From positions 1 to 12,042 of the forward strand of contig JASLRF010000267.1 of assembly GCA_030744095.1 (NCBI GenBank): 12,042 nucleotides of DNA. The letters run 5' to 3'. The position numbers and the translations under genes are program-made. Origin of the DNA: Pirellulaceae bacterium. GTDB taxonomy: Bacteria; Planctomycetota; Planctomycetia; Pirellulales; Pirellulaceae. The number at the start of each line of letters is the position of its first letter. Position 1 is the stretch's first letter. Shown here piece by piece: positions 6,040 to 12,042 of this stretch. The notes below the pieces were generated by a model. It was not told the DNA's origin. It saw nothing but the letters and a program-made list of their open reading frames with translations, and did not search any database.

Positions 6040-9000
6040 CTAGCGAAAATCGCGTGACCGATGTCCGATCGATGCCAGTCGGTCGGACATATCTTCCAAC
6101 TGCACGACCACGACATGGATGACTTCATTCTTTCGTTCCAGTTTGCCGTGAGCGATCATCGCACTGGCTCGTCGGGCAATCTGGTCGAAGCGATCCCAAA
6201 TCTTCTGTCTTACCACGAGGTTTGCTGTCCCGGTTTCGTCTTCGAGCGTGACGAAGGTGATTCCTTTGGCGGTACTAGGCCGTTGTCGCATCAGCACCAG
6301 CCCAGCCACGCTGATGCAGCGATTGGCCGGTGCAACCACCAACTGGTCGGCGGTCACAACTCCTAGAGAGCTGAGTTTCTCACGACAAAACGCCAGAGGA
6401 TGCTGACGCAAGCTCAATCCAGCAGCGCGATAATCGGCGAAGACCTCCTCTTGTTCGGTGAGTCGCGGTAGCCGGGGGGTGGGTGAATCTTCAGAAGTGA
6501 GACTCGCCAGTAGGGGCTGATCTTGCGGCTTTTGCGTCTGATCGAGTGCTTGCCACAAGGCACTACGACGATCCAAGTCGAGCGACGCAAAGGCGTCGGC
6601 GGCTGCCAGACGCTGCATGGTTGTCTGGCCCAATCCGCTACGTGTGGTCAGTTCGGCCATCGACCGAAAGCGACCAACTTGTCTGGCGCGGACAAGCGTC
6701 TGGGCTGCGGTGTGCCGAAGGCCCTGTACCAATCGCATCCCCAGGCGCAGGTCCAACCGTGGCGAGACAGAATTGTCCGTGGGGGTTGGTTCCAGCGTAC
6801 AGTCCCAATCGCTGTGATTCACATCAATTGGCAGAATTTCAACGCCGTGATTTTGCACGTCGCGAATCAGCTGTGCTGGTGCGTAGAACCCCATTGGTTG
6901 GCTGTTGAGCAGTGCCACGGTAAAGGCGGCCGGATGGTGATGTTTAAGCCAGGCCGACACGTAGCTTAGGATGGCAAAACTGGCAGCGTGCGACTCGGGA
7001 AAACCGTATTCGCCGAACCCGCGTATCTGTTCGAACAGCCGGTCGGCGAAATCTTGCGAGTGGCCTCGTGCCAACATGCCTTCGATTAACTTCTTGCGAA
7101 AGTTATCGATCAAGCCAGGCCGTCGCCAGGCACCCATCGCGCGCCGCAACTGATCTGCTTCTCCTGGCGTAAACCCCGCTGCGACGACCGCCAACTGCAT
7201 GGCCTGCTCTTGAAAAAGAGGGACTCCCAACGTGCGTTCCAAGACTTTACGGATATCGTCGTTGGGGTAGGTGGCCTCCTCTTCACCACACCGACGCCGC
7301 AAGTAGGGATGCACCATGTTGCCCTGGATTGGACCGGGCCGCACGATTGCCACTTCGATCACCAAATCGTAGAACCGTCGCGGACGCAATCGTGGCAGCA
7401 TACTCATTTGTGCGCGGCTTTCGATTTGAAACACGCCAATCGTGTCTGCCTGGCCCATCATGTCGTAGACGGCGGGATCATCGTGCGGAATGCTGGCGAT
7501 TGTGATTTGTTGGCCGGTGTGCTGTTGCAGCAGGTCGAAGCACTTGTGAATTGCCGTTAACATGCCCAGACAGAGGCAATCAACTTTCAAGATCCCCAGC
7601 GTCTCCAGATCGTCCTTGTCCCATTGAATGACGGTCCGATCGGGCATGGCGGCATTTTCGATCGGCACCATTTCGCACAGCGGTCCTTGCGTGATCACCA
7701 TGCCGCCGACGTGCTGGGACAGGTGGCGTGGAAAGCCGAGCAACTGATCGACCAAGGCGCTGAGTTGACGTCCGAGCCGAGATCCTGGGTCGATGCCGCT
7801 TTGCAAACATCGTTCAGCGGACACCGCCTGATTGCTTCGCCAATCCGTGTTCTTGGCCAGGGCATCGACACGGTCGAGCGACAGTCCCAGTGCTTTGCCG
7901 ACATCGCGGACCGCGGACCGTGGCCGATAGGTGATCACCGTCGCTGCGATCCCGGCCCGGTGGCGACCGTACTTTTGATAAATGTACTGCAAGACTTCTT
8001 CGCGCCGTTGGTGTTCGAAATCGACATCGATGTCCGGCGCCTCGTCACGTTCGCGGCTGACAAACCGTTCGAACAGTAGATTCGACTCCATCGGATCGAC
8101 AGCAGTTACGCCCAGGCAATAGCAGACAGTTGAATTGGCCGCTGACCCACGGCCCTGACAGAGGATGTCGCGCGAACGGGCGAAACAGACCAGATCATAA
8201 ACCGTCAGAAAGAAGGCTTCGTACCGCAGGTCGTGGATCAGCTGCAGTTCGTGATCAAGCTGTGCGACGACCTTGTCCGGAATCTGCCCATACCGTTGCC
8301 GGGCACCTTGCCAGGCGAGACGGCGTAGATATTCCAGCGGCGTTTCGCCCGGCGGAGATAGCTCGCGGGGGTATTCGTAACGCAGTTCGTCCAGAGAAAA
8401 CGTGCAGCGGTCGGCCACTTCCAAGGTGCGGCGGATGGCTTGGGGGATGCGCGCGAAGACCGCTTGAACTTCGGCCAATGTTCGCAAGTGACGCTCGGCG
8501 TTGGGCAGCAGACGCTGGCCGAGCTCAGCCACGGTTGTGCCATGTCGAATGGCGGTCAACACATGCTGCAACGGCATTCGCGCAGGAATGTGATAATGCA
8601 CATCGCCGGCAGCCACCAGCGGCACGTCTGTGGTGTTGGAAAGTTGAAGCAGGTCATCCAAACGCCGTCGGTCGGCCGTGCCGTAATGTAATTCGCCCAA
8701 TAGATAACAGCAGTCACCAAAGATATCACGGTAAGTGTGCACGGCCGAAGCCCGTTCGGCGGGCTGCCGGTACGGATCGTTTTGATGCGCGGGAACGACC
8801 ATGGCTAATAAGCCCTGGTGGTGTTCAGCGATATCGGCAACGTTCAGTTCGCAAGCCCCTTTGGTGGTTCGCCGTCGACCGAGGGTCAGCAAGCGAGACA
8901 GTCGACCGTAGGCGGCGCGGTCCGTGGCCAGCAGCACGACGGGCGGTCCGTCAGTTGGTGTGATTTCGGCACCGTACAGCAGCTTCAATCCGCTCTCTTT

Positions 9001-9240
9001 TGCCGCCGCATAGGCGCGGACGATGCCGGCCAGACTGTTGCGGTCGGTGATGGCGAGCGCCGTGTATCCCAACTCGACTGCCCGCGTCACCAGTTCGTCC
9101 GAGTGAGATGCCCCTTCCAGGAACGTGAAATTTGTACGGCAGTGTAGTTCCGCATAAGGCAGGACGCCGTGCCTGGTTCTGGCTTGCTGGGGCCGAGCTT
9201 GTTGGGGGCGTCGTTTCGGCAGATCAGGGGCTTCAGGCAT
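6040..9240 (-). CDS. dnaE2: Error-prone DNA polymerase III alpha subunit DnaE2 (ImuC)
   Basis: A 1066-residue C-family polymerase, the catalytic subunit of the ImuABC mutasome that copies past DNA lesions. Domains in order: PHP domain from about 28 (YAELHCRTNFTFLEGASH, ITDRNSLAGIVRA); palm and fingers with GRGSAANS (363-370), PDIDVDF giving Asp403 and Asp405, and KVDCL giving Asp554, which line up with the E. coli DnaE triad; ESHAASFA at about 749-756; helix-hairpin-helix around 835-890; OB fold about 975-1050 (VAGLVLMRQRPS, ITFVTLEDETG). The length and the GASH and RQRPSTAKG wording mark DnaE2 rather than replicative DnaE. The PHP metal motif HxH is HCR, so exonuclease activity is unlikely. 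A Shine-Dalgarno (AGGA, about 9 bases before ATG) supports the start, 11 bases after imuB. A 15-bp duplication encodes RPQQA twice at residues 11-20. Confidence 0.97.
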   Translation of the reverse strand: MPEAPDLPKRRPQQARPQQARTRHGVLPYAELHCRTNFTFLEGASHSDELVTRAVELGYTALAITDRNSLAGIVRAYAAAKESGLKLLYGAEITPTDGPPVVLLATDRAAYGRLSRLLTLGRRRTTKGACELNVADIAEHHQGLLAMVVPAHQNDPYRQPAERASAVHTYRDIFGDCCYLLGELHYGTADRRRLDDLLQLSNTTDVPLVAAGDVHYHIPARMPLQHVLTAIRHGTTVAELGQRLLPNAERHLRTLAEVQAVFARIPQAIRRTLEVADRCTFSLDELRYEYPRELSPPGETPLEYLRRLAWQGARQRYGQIPDKVVAQLDHELQLIHDLRYEAFFLTVYDLVCFARSRDILCQGRGSAANSTVCYCLGVTAVDPMESNLLFERFVSRERDEAPDIDVDFEHQRREEVLQYIYQKYGRHRAGIAATVITYRPRSAVRDVGKALGLSLDRVDALAKNTDWRSNQAVSAERCLQSGIDPGSRLGRQLSALVDQLLGFPRHLSQHVGGMVITQGPLCEMVPIENAAMPDRTVIQWDKDDLETLGILKVDCLCLGMLTAIHKCFDLLQQHTGQQITIASIPHDDPAVYDMMGQADTIGVFQIESRAQMSMLPRLRPRRFYDLVIEVAIVRPGPIQGNMVHPYLRRRCGEEEATYPNDDIRKVLERTLGVPLFQEQAMQLAVVAAGFTPGEADQLRRAMGAWRRPGLIDNFRKKLIEGMLARGHSQDFADRLFEQIRGFGEYGFPESHAASFAILSYVSAWLKHHHPAAFTVALLNSQPMGFYAPAQLIRDVQNHGVEILPIDVNHSDWDCTLEPTPTDNSVSPRLDLRLGMRLVQGLRHTAAQTLVRARQVGRFRSMAELTTRSGLGQTTMQRLAAADAFASLDLDRRSALWQALDQTQKPQDQPLLASLTSEDSPTPRLPRLTEQEEVFADYRAAGLSLRQHPLAFCREKLSSLGVVTADQLVVAPANRCISVAGLVLMRQRPSTAKGITFVTLEDETGTANLVVRQKIWDRFDQIARRASAMIAHGKLERKNEVIHVVVVQLEDMSDRLASIGHRSRDFR
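9181..9210 (-). repeat. Two-copy 15-bp tandem repeat in the dnaE2 N-terminus
   Basis: Units 9196-9210 and 9181-9195 both encode RPQQA (codons CGC CCC CAA CAA GCT, then CGG CCC CAG CAA GCC). They differ at three third-codon positions, so the duplication is not brand new. It lies before the PHP domain, in a tail that varies in the family. Confidence 0.7.
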
Positions 9241-9251
9241 GTTTCTGCTTC

Positions 9252-10889
9252 CTATTCAAACACACCATGCAACTGCCAGCGTCTTTCGTGCAGGCAGCGA
9301 AATAACCAGAAACGGCGGCCTTCCACTGTCTCTACGCGGTAGTAATCGCGGCGAATGCCACGCTGTCTCCACCAGCCGGTTTCAATCCGTTCCGGGCCCC
9401 AATGTCGCGTGACCTCATGCTTGTTGCCGAGATAACAAAAACTGATCGGTGGGCCGTCGGGTGCGACCGCCATGACTTCCAGCACGTGCGGTGGATCCAA
9501 TAGTTGCAACGGTCGGTCCAGCAGTCCAAAGATTGGCGGTCGCGAGCCCGTTGTGCGTTTCCCCGTCTTGTGATTTTTTGTGCCGCCGCCAACCAGAGGC
9601 ACGTAGCAGAATGCGCGTTCCGGCTGAGCATCTCGTTGCAGTACACACCGGACCACAGCCTCGCGACCCAGTTGGCTTGCCAGGCAATCAACGAGTGTGG
9701 CGATCTGGGGTGAATCAACGTTCCGCTGATGTTGGTCGAAGAGCTCTTGCTGGCGCGCGAGCAGACGCGCGTGGTGGTTGGCCTGAAGTGCGACGCTGGT
9801 GGCCGGACCAGGCAAAGGTAGCCTTTCAAGTTGCGTTTCTACCAGCTGCCACACATGTTCGGCATCCGCGCTCGCGCGGAACAGACCAACCTCCCATGTG
9901 ACGGGGAGTGTGTCCTGGCAAACGATGCGGCCACGTAATCGCACGACACCCCGATCGTGATCGGCTAGCGTAAAGCAGAGCCGTTCCACCAACTGACGAA
10001 CAACCCGCTCGACCGCTTTCCGTTGCGGCACGGGATATTCGAACAACCACTCGGCCACAAACTCCAACGGTGGTTGAATTGGTTGAATCAGTTCGGTTAT
10101 TTTGCCAAACGTCTGGTCAAGTCGTTGTAACAATTGTGGACCGAAACGAGATTCCAGTTCGACGCGCGGCAATTCCAGCAATTCGCCAATCTGTTGCAGG
10201 CCCAGACGCTGCAGAATATCCACCGTTTCGTCCGGGAGGCGCAGCGCGGCCAGCGGTAAGCGTTGGATCGTCTCTTCCGGTGAGGCCATTTCTGGCGATG
10301 CGGTTTCTGGCGATGAGGCGTGGTTTGACTCGGCTTGAGAATGTGCCCCGTAATCAAAATGTGCCCCGTCGCCAAAATGTGCCAGCGCCCAAGCGGCGCC
10401 CAGCGTGTTGCTCAGCCCCAGACTCACACCTAATCGTTGTTGATGAAAGCTTCGTGTGATCTGTTCGGCGAATGCTGGTTCGCCTCCAAATAGCGATGTC
10501 ACACCGGTCACGTTCAACAGCAGAGTGTCCGGCGCGGCAGCCTCTTCCAGGCCGACCAGCGGGCTAAAGCGATGGCACCACGTGGCCAGTTTGATCAACG
10601 CTGCACGATCTTCGGCTGGGGCGTGGGTTTCCAAATGCAACGTTGTTTTTTCGCCAGATGTTGGGCTCGTAGTTTTGTGATCCGCGCGTCGCAACAGCGC
10701 CGTCGCTTCGGCTACGGGGAGGTTCACTTGGACACCTTGCTGTCGTGCCAGGCGCGAACAGGCCAACACGCAGAGGCCACGGCGCGTGCGATGTTGCAGA
10801 ATCACGGGACGTTGTTCAAGCTCGGGCTTGTCGTGAATCAACCGTTGAATCGGCCAATTGGGTAGCCAGATTGCCAGGATGCGCTGCAT
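9252..10889 (-). CDS. imuB: ImuB, catalytically inactive Y-family polymerase-like adaptor of the mutasome
   Basis: A 545-residue protein starting MQRILAIWLPNWPIQRL. The position where active Y-family polymerases have DxD (as in DinB) lacks the metal-binding acids, as expected for ImuB, which links DnaE2 and ImuA to the sliding clamp. Landmarks: polymerase-like N-terminal part to about 170, HhH region LQRLGLQQIGELLELPR (about 226-242), little-finger region 265-380, clamp motif QQELF at 380-384, and the ImuB C-terminus with GPERIETGWW (498-507), RRDYYRVET (513-521) and a final HGVFE. ATG 10887-10889 is chosen over longer forms by AGGTGA 5 bases upstream. Its start overlaps the end of imuA by 74 bases and it ends 11 bases before dnaE2, so all three should be cotranscribed. 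Residues 170-206 are a repeat-expanded linker. Confidence 0.95.
   Translation of the reverse strand: MQRILAIWLPNWPIQRLIHDKPELEQRPVILQHRTRRGLCVLACSRLARQQGVQVNLPVAEATALLRRADHKTTSPTSGEKTTLHLETHAPAEDRAALIKLATWCHRFSPLVGLEEAAAPDTLLLNVTGVTSLFGGEPAFAEQITRSFHQQRLGVSLGLSNTLGAAWALAHFGDGAHFDYGAHSQAESNHASSPETASPEMASPEETIQRLPLAALRLPDETVDILQRLGLQQIGELLELPRVELESRFGPQLLQRLDQTFGKITELIQPIQPPLEFVAEWLFEYPVPQRKAVERVVRQLVERLCFTLADHDRGVVRLRGRIVCQDTLPVTWEVGLFRASADAEHVWQLVETQLERLPLPGPATSVALQANHHARLLARQQELFDQHQRNVDSPQIATLVDCLASQLGREAVVRCVLQRDAQPERAFCYVPLVGGGTKNHKTGKRTTGSRPPIFGLLDRPLQLLDPPHVLEVMAVAPDGPPISFCYLGNKHEVTRHWGPERIETGWWRQRGIRRDYYRVETVEGRRFWLFRCLHERRWQLHGVFE
10269..10313 (-). repeat. Three-copy 15-bp tandem repeat in imuB (SPE array)
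   Basis: Minus-strand units 10299-10313, 10284-10298 and 10269-10283 encode SPETA, SPEMA and SPEET. Units 1 and 2 share their first 10 bases (TCGCCAGAAA); unit 3 has diverged. The array keeps the reading frame and lies in a linker just before the HhH region. Confidence 0.75.
10329..10382 (-). repeat. Three-copy 18-bp tandem repeat in imuB (AHF array)
   Basis: Minus-strand units 10365-10382, 10347-10364 and 10329-10346 encode AHFGDG, AHFDYG and AHSQAE. Units 1 and 2 are nearly identical (GCACATTTTG...GGG) and unit 3 has diverged. It lies 15 bases from the SPE array, and together they form most of a polar linker after the polymerase-like N-terminal part. Confidence 0.78.
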
Positions 10890-11631
10890 GAATGTCACCT
10901 GTCCGCTCGTCAATTTCCAAGTCGATCGTCCGCTGTGTCGAACCACCGCGGCAGCGCAGTAATGCAATTTTCAACCGCCAACTCAAGGCGCCGGGATCCG
11001 TGTGTGATGCGTTGTTCCGGTTGTCGCTTGCCGGAGCATGTGCGACAGGAGAGATCAACAATCGCACATCAGCCCAAGAAGATTCCCGCTGCGCGGCTGC
11101 GGGACGAACCAGCAGGCCCAAACAACCACTGGTCTCGACCGCCAATTGCAAACGACGAAAAACGCGGCTGTCCAATTGTTGTGGCCAAGCGACCACGGCT
11201 GCGACATGCGGACAACGCAACGCCTGATCGAGCGCCCATTGGCCCCGCTTGTCCCATTGGTCCTGCGTGCCCCGTTGGCCCTGTCGCTCCTGTTTGCACT
11301 GCACCCGGCGAACCACGATCGTACGCTGCAAATCCAATCCCCCAGCGACTGCGGCTGGTGGATGAAAATTGTGCTGTGGGTCGATTACTACCAACGCTCC
11401 ACCCTCGCGACATGCTTCACGTGCGGCACGCAACGCCAGCATCCCAGTGCCACAGCCTGGCCCATCGCCCAACCACTCGACCAACGAACCTCGCAACAAC
11501 CCTCGTCCCGGCAAAGCTGTATCCAGGGGGCCACAACCGGTAGAAATACGTCGGCGCGCGTGGACGCTCTCAGGCCGCTCCAGTCGGCGTAGCAGCGAAT
11601 CGAGTTCACGGATTTTTGGGTGCGGGTGCAT
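10816..11631 (-). CDS. imuA: ImuA, RecA/SulA-like accessory protein of the mutasome
   Basis: A 271-residue protein of the ImuA family, RecA-like accessory factors needed for ImuB and DnaE2 mutagenesis. Recognised by RRISTGCGPLDTALPGRGLLRGSLVEW (about 28-53), a degenerate P-loop-like GDGPGCGTG (56-64), VVIDP (81-85), WALDQALRCPHVAAVVAW (132-149) and the C-terminal half with LSWRLKIALLRCRGG. Position in front of imuB and dnaE2 confirms it. I start it at ATG 11629-11631, where GAGG lies 6 bases upstream. ATG 11652 and TTG 11670 are in frame, but the first lacks a Shine-Dalgarno and the second is only two bases from a putative operator. Residues 115-132 are three six-residue repeats lengthening the loop between the RRVQ strand and the WALDQAL helix. 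The last 25 codons overlap imuB. Confidence 0.92.
   Translation of the reverse strand: MHPHPKIRELDSLLRRLERPESVHARRRISTGCGPLDTALPGRGLLRGSLVEWLGDGPGCGTGMLALRAAREACREGGALVVIDPQHNFHPPAAVAGGLDLQRTIVVRRVQCKQERQGQRGTQDQWDKRGQWALDQALRCPHVAAVVAWPQQLDSRVFRRLQLAVETSGCLGLLVRPAAAQRESSWADVRLLISPVAHAPASDNRNNASHTDPGALSWRLKIALLRCRGGSTQRTIDLEIDERTGDIHAAHPGNLATQLADSTVDSRQARA
10895..10900 (-). promoter_or_regulatory. Shine-Dalgarno that fixes the imuB start inside imuA
   Basis: AGGTGA on the minus strand, 5 bases before ATG 10887-10889. It lies within the imuA coding sequence, allowing coupled translation, and rules against the longer in-frame reading that would begin at 10967. Confidence 0.75.
11236..11289 (-). 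repeat. Three-copy 18-bp tandem repeat in imuA
   Basis: Minus-strand units 11272-11289, 11254-11271 and 11236-11253 encode ERQGQR, GTQDQW and DKRGQW. The base consensus is close to GRCAMGCRGGRCCAAYGG. In another frame the same DNA reads as a collagen-like Gly-X-Y stretch, a by-product of the repeat and not a gene. Confidence 0.75.
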
Positions 11632-11637
11632 GATTTG

Positions 11638-11641
11638 CCTC
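11638..11641 (-). promoter_or_regulatory. Shine-Dalgarno favouring imuA ATG 11631
   Basis: GAGG on the minus strand with a 6-base spacer to ATG 11629-11631. The two upstream in-frame starts have no comparable site. Confidence 0.5.
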
Positions 11642-11671
11642 GGGAATGTCATTATTTCATTATCGGGCAAA

Positions 11672-11691
11672 TAGTGTACGTAAGTATACTA
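11672..11691 (-). promoter_or_regulatory. Putative LexA-type SOS operator of the imuA-imuB-dnaE2 cassette
   Basis: TAGTGTACGTAAGTATACTA is a near-palindrome in which 8 of 10 opposing pairs match; the half-site is TAGTRTAC around a 4-base centre. It lies 40 bases before the preferred imuA start. It also overlaps the spacer and -10 region of a plausible promoter (TTGCTT at 11695-11700, 16 bases, TACACT at 11673-11678 on the minus strand), where a repressor would block transcription. imuA-imuB-dnaE2 cassettes are widely under LexA control. The GTAC-N4-GT core resembles, from memory, the site of the second LexA of Pseudomonas putida. No lexA gene lies in the window, so the binding protein is inferred. 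Confidence 0.6.
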
Positions 11692-11803
11692 ATAAAGCAA
11701 GAACGAATATGAAAGTTTCTCGAGGCGCAACGGGCTGAGAGACAGAAGATGCTTTCAGGTAAGGAGTTAGGCATCAATGAGTCCTGCCCCCTTTGATCGT
11801 CTT

Positions 11804-11830
11804 CCACCGGTTATGAAAAACCGGTTGTGG
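11804..11830 (-). terminator. Possible hairpin at the end of the beta-propeller gene
   Basis: ACCGGTT (11806-11812) and AACCGGT (11819-11825) form a perfect 7-bp stem with a 6-base loop, and CCAC/GTGG at the outer ends can add pairs past a bulge. It starts 6 bases after the stop of the minus-strand gene at 11837. No T-run follows on the minus strand, so its role in termination is uncertain. Confidence 0.35.
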
Positions 11831-11836
11831 CGTGTC

Positions 11837-12042
11837 CTATCGCGCTTCTAAACTCGCACACACAATTTCCTTGTCATTGCGGATAAATATGTGTCGATTT
11901 GCGAAGGCGGGGTGAGACCAGCAGACGCCACCGCGTTTATTCAACTGGTTTCGTGTAGGCTCGATCAGTTTAGCGCGGCTGATCTCGTCAAAGCCTTGTG
12001 GCGATAGCTTGCAAATGATCAACTCGCCCCTTTCGTTGAACA
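11837..12042 (-). CDS. PQQ-like beta-propeller repeat protein, C-terminal end, cut by window edge
   Basis: Open on the minus strand from the window edge to TAG at 11837-11839, 68 residues visible. The sequence runs FNERGELIICKLSPQGFDEI, then SRAKLIEPT, then GGVCWSHPAFANRHIFIRND, then KEIVCASLEAR. The pattern of a strand like GELIICKL, a segment EISRAKLIEPT, then W-HPAFAN and RND-EIVC is what closes many planctomycete proteins annotated as PQQ-binding-like or BamB-like beta-propellers, usually secreted. The N-terminal signal and remaining blades lie outside the window, so no substrate or role can be assigned. The gene points toward imuA on the same strand, separated by 166 bases that include the SOS-like operator, so imuA is probably transcribed on its own. 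Confidence 0.75.
   Translation of the reverse strand, partial: FNERGELIICKLSPQGFDEISRAKLIEPTRNQLNKRGGVCWSHPAFANRHIFIRNDKEIVCASLEAR

Noticed and set aside
8130..8963. 277-residue plus-strand open frame opposite dnaE2
   Set aside because: Antisense to conserved polymerase sequence, Arg-rich shadow composition, no family resemblance.
10890..10967. Longer imuB starting upstream of ATG 10889
   Set aside because: The extra 26 residues have no family similarity, lie over imuA, and the AGGTGA site clearly selects ATG 10889.
11069..11413. Collagen-like Gly-X-Y peptide in another minus-strand frame of imuA
   Set aside because: The Gly-Pro-Met-Gly pattern is produced by the 18-bp repeat of imuA read in a different frame; the rest of the frame has no collagen-like or other recognisable content.

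Overview
This window looks like chromosomal DNA of a planctomycete, most likely a Pirellulaceae relative (Rhodopirellula/Blastopirellula type). That is inference from gene content and style. The signs are the GDEAKGK form of the PurA P-loop, the C-terminal blade of a planctomycete-style PQQ-like beta-propeller protein at the right edge, the intergenic element of the type GTAACCCGAAGCGCGAGCGAGG, and short AATGACG repeats. Almost everything here is ordinary conserved metabolism plus one SOS mutagenesis cassette. I see no phage, CRISPR, transposase, rRNA or tRNA.

Layout, left to right. At 1-486 (minus) is the N-terminal half-domain of dihydrolipoyl dehydrogenase, cut by the window edge. A repeat-rich spacer (487-754) holds a good terminator hairpin for the next gene, rpsD (755-1363, minus), a stand-alone ribosomal protein S4 gene. 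A 440-bp spacer (1364-1803) holds a likely rpsD promoter and a possible tiny ORF. Then comes a compact minus-strand operon reading purA (3523-4818), uppS (2727-3482), cdsA (1804-2715): AMP synthesis, undecaprenyl diphosphate synthesis and CDP-diacylglycerol synthesis. Divergent from purA is a DUF368/PopT-family membrane protein (5024-6025, plus). This family moves undecaprenyl phosphate across the membrane, so the locus pairs a maker and a probable recycler of the same lipid carrier.

From 11631 down to 6040 (minus) lies the complete imuA-imuB-dnaE2 (ImuABC) translesion mutasome cassette. Just upstream of imuA is a 20-bp near-palindrome overlapping a plausible promoter, which I read as a LexA-type SOS operator. 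ImuA is the RecA-like accessory protein, ImuB the catalytically dead Y-family adaptor with a visible clamp-binding motif, and DnaE2 the error-prone polymerase with an intact Asp triad. All three carry short in-frame tandem duplications (18-bp x3 in imuA, 18-bp x3 and 15-bp x3 in imuB, 15-bp x2 in dnaE2), which is the most curious pattern in the window. The right edge (11837-12042, minus) is the C-terminus of a PQQ-like beta-propeller protein.

I did not find a convincing undescribed system. The best leads are the putative SOS operator, the repeat expansions inside the mutasome genes, the repeat-derived tail of the DUF368 protein, and the DUF368/uppS neighbourhood.
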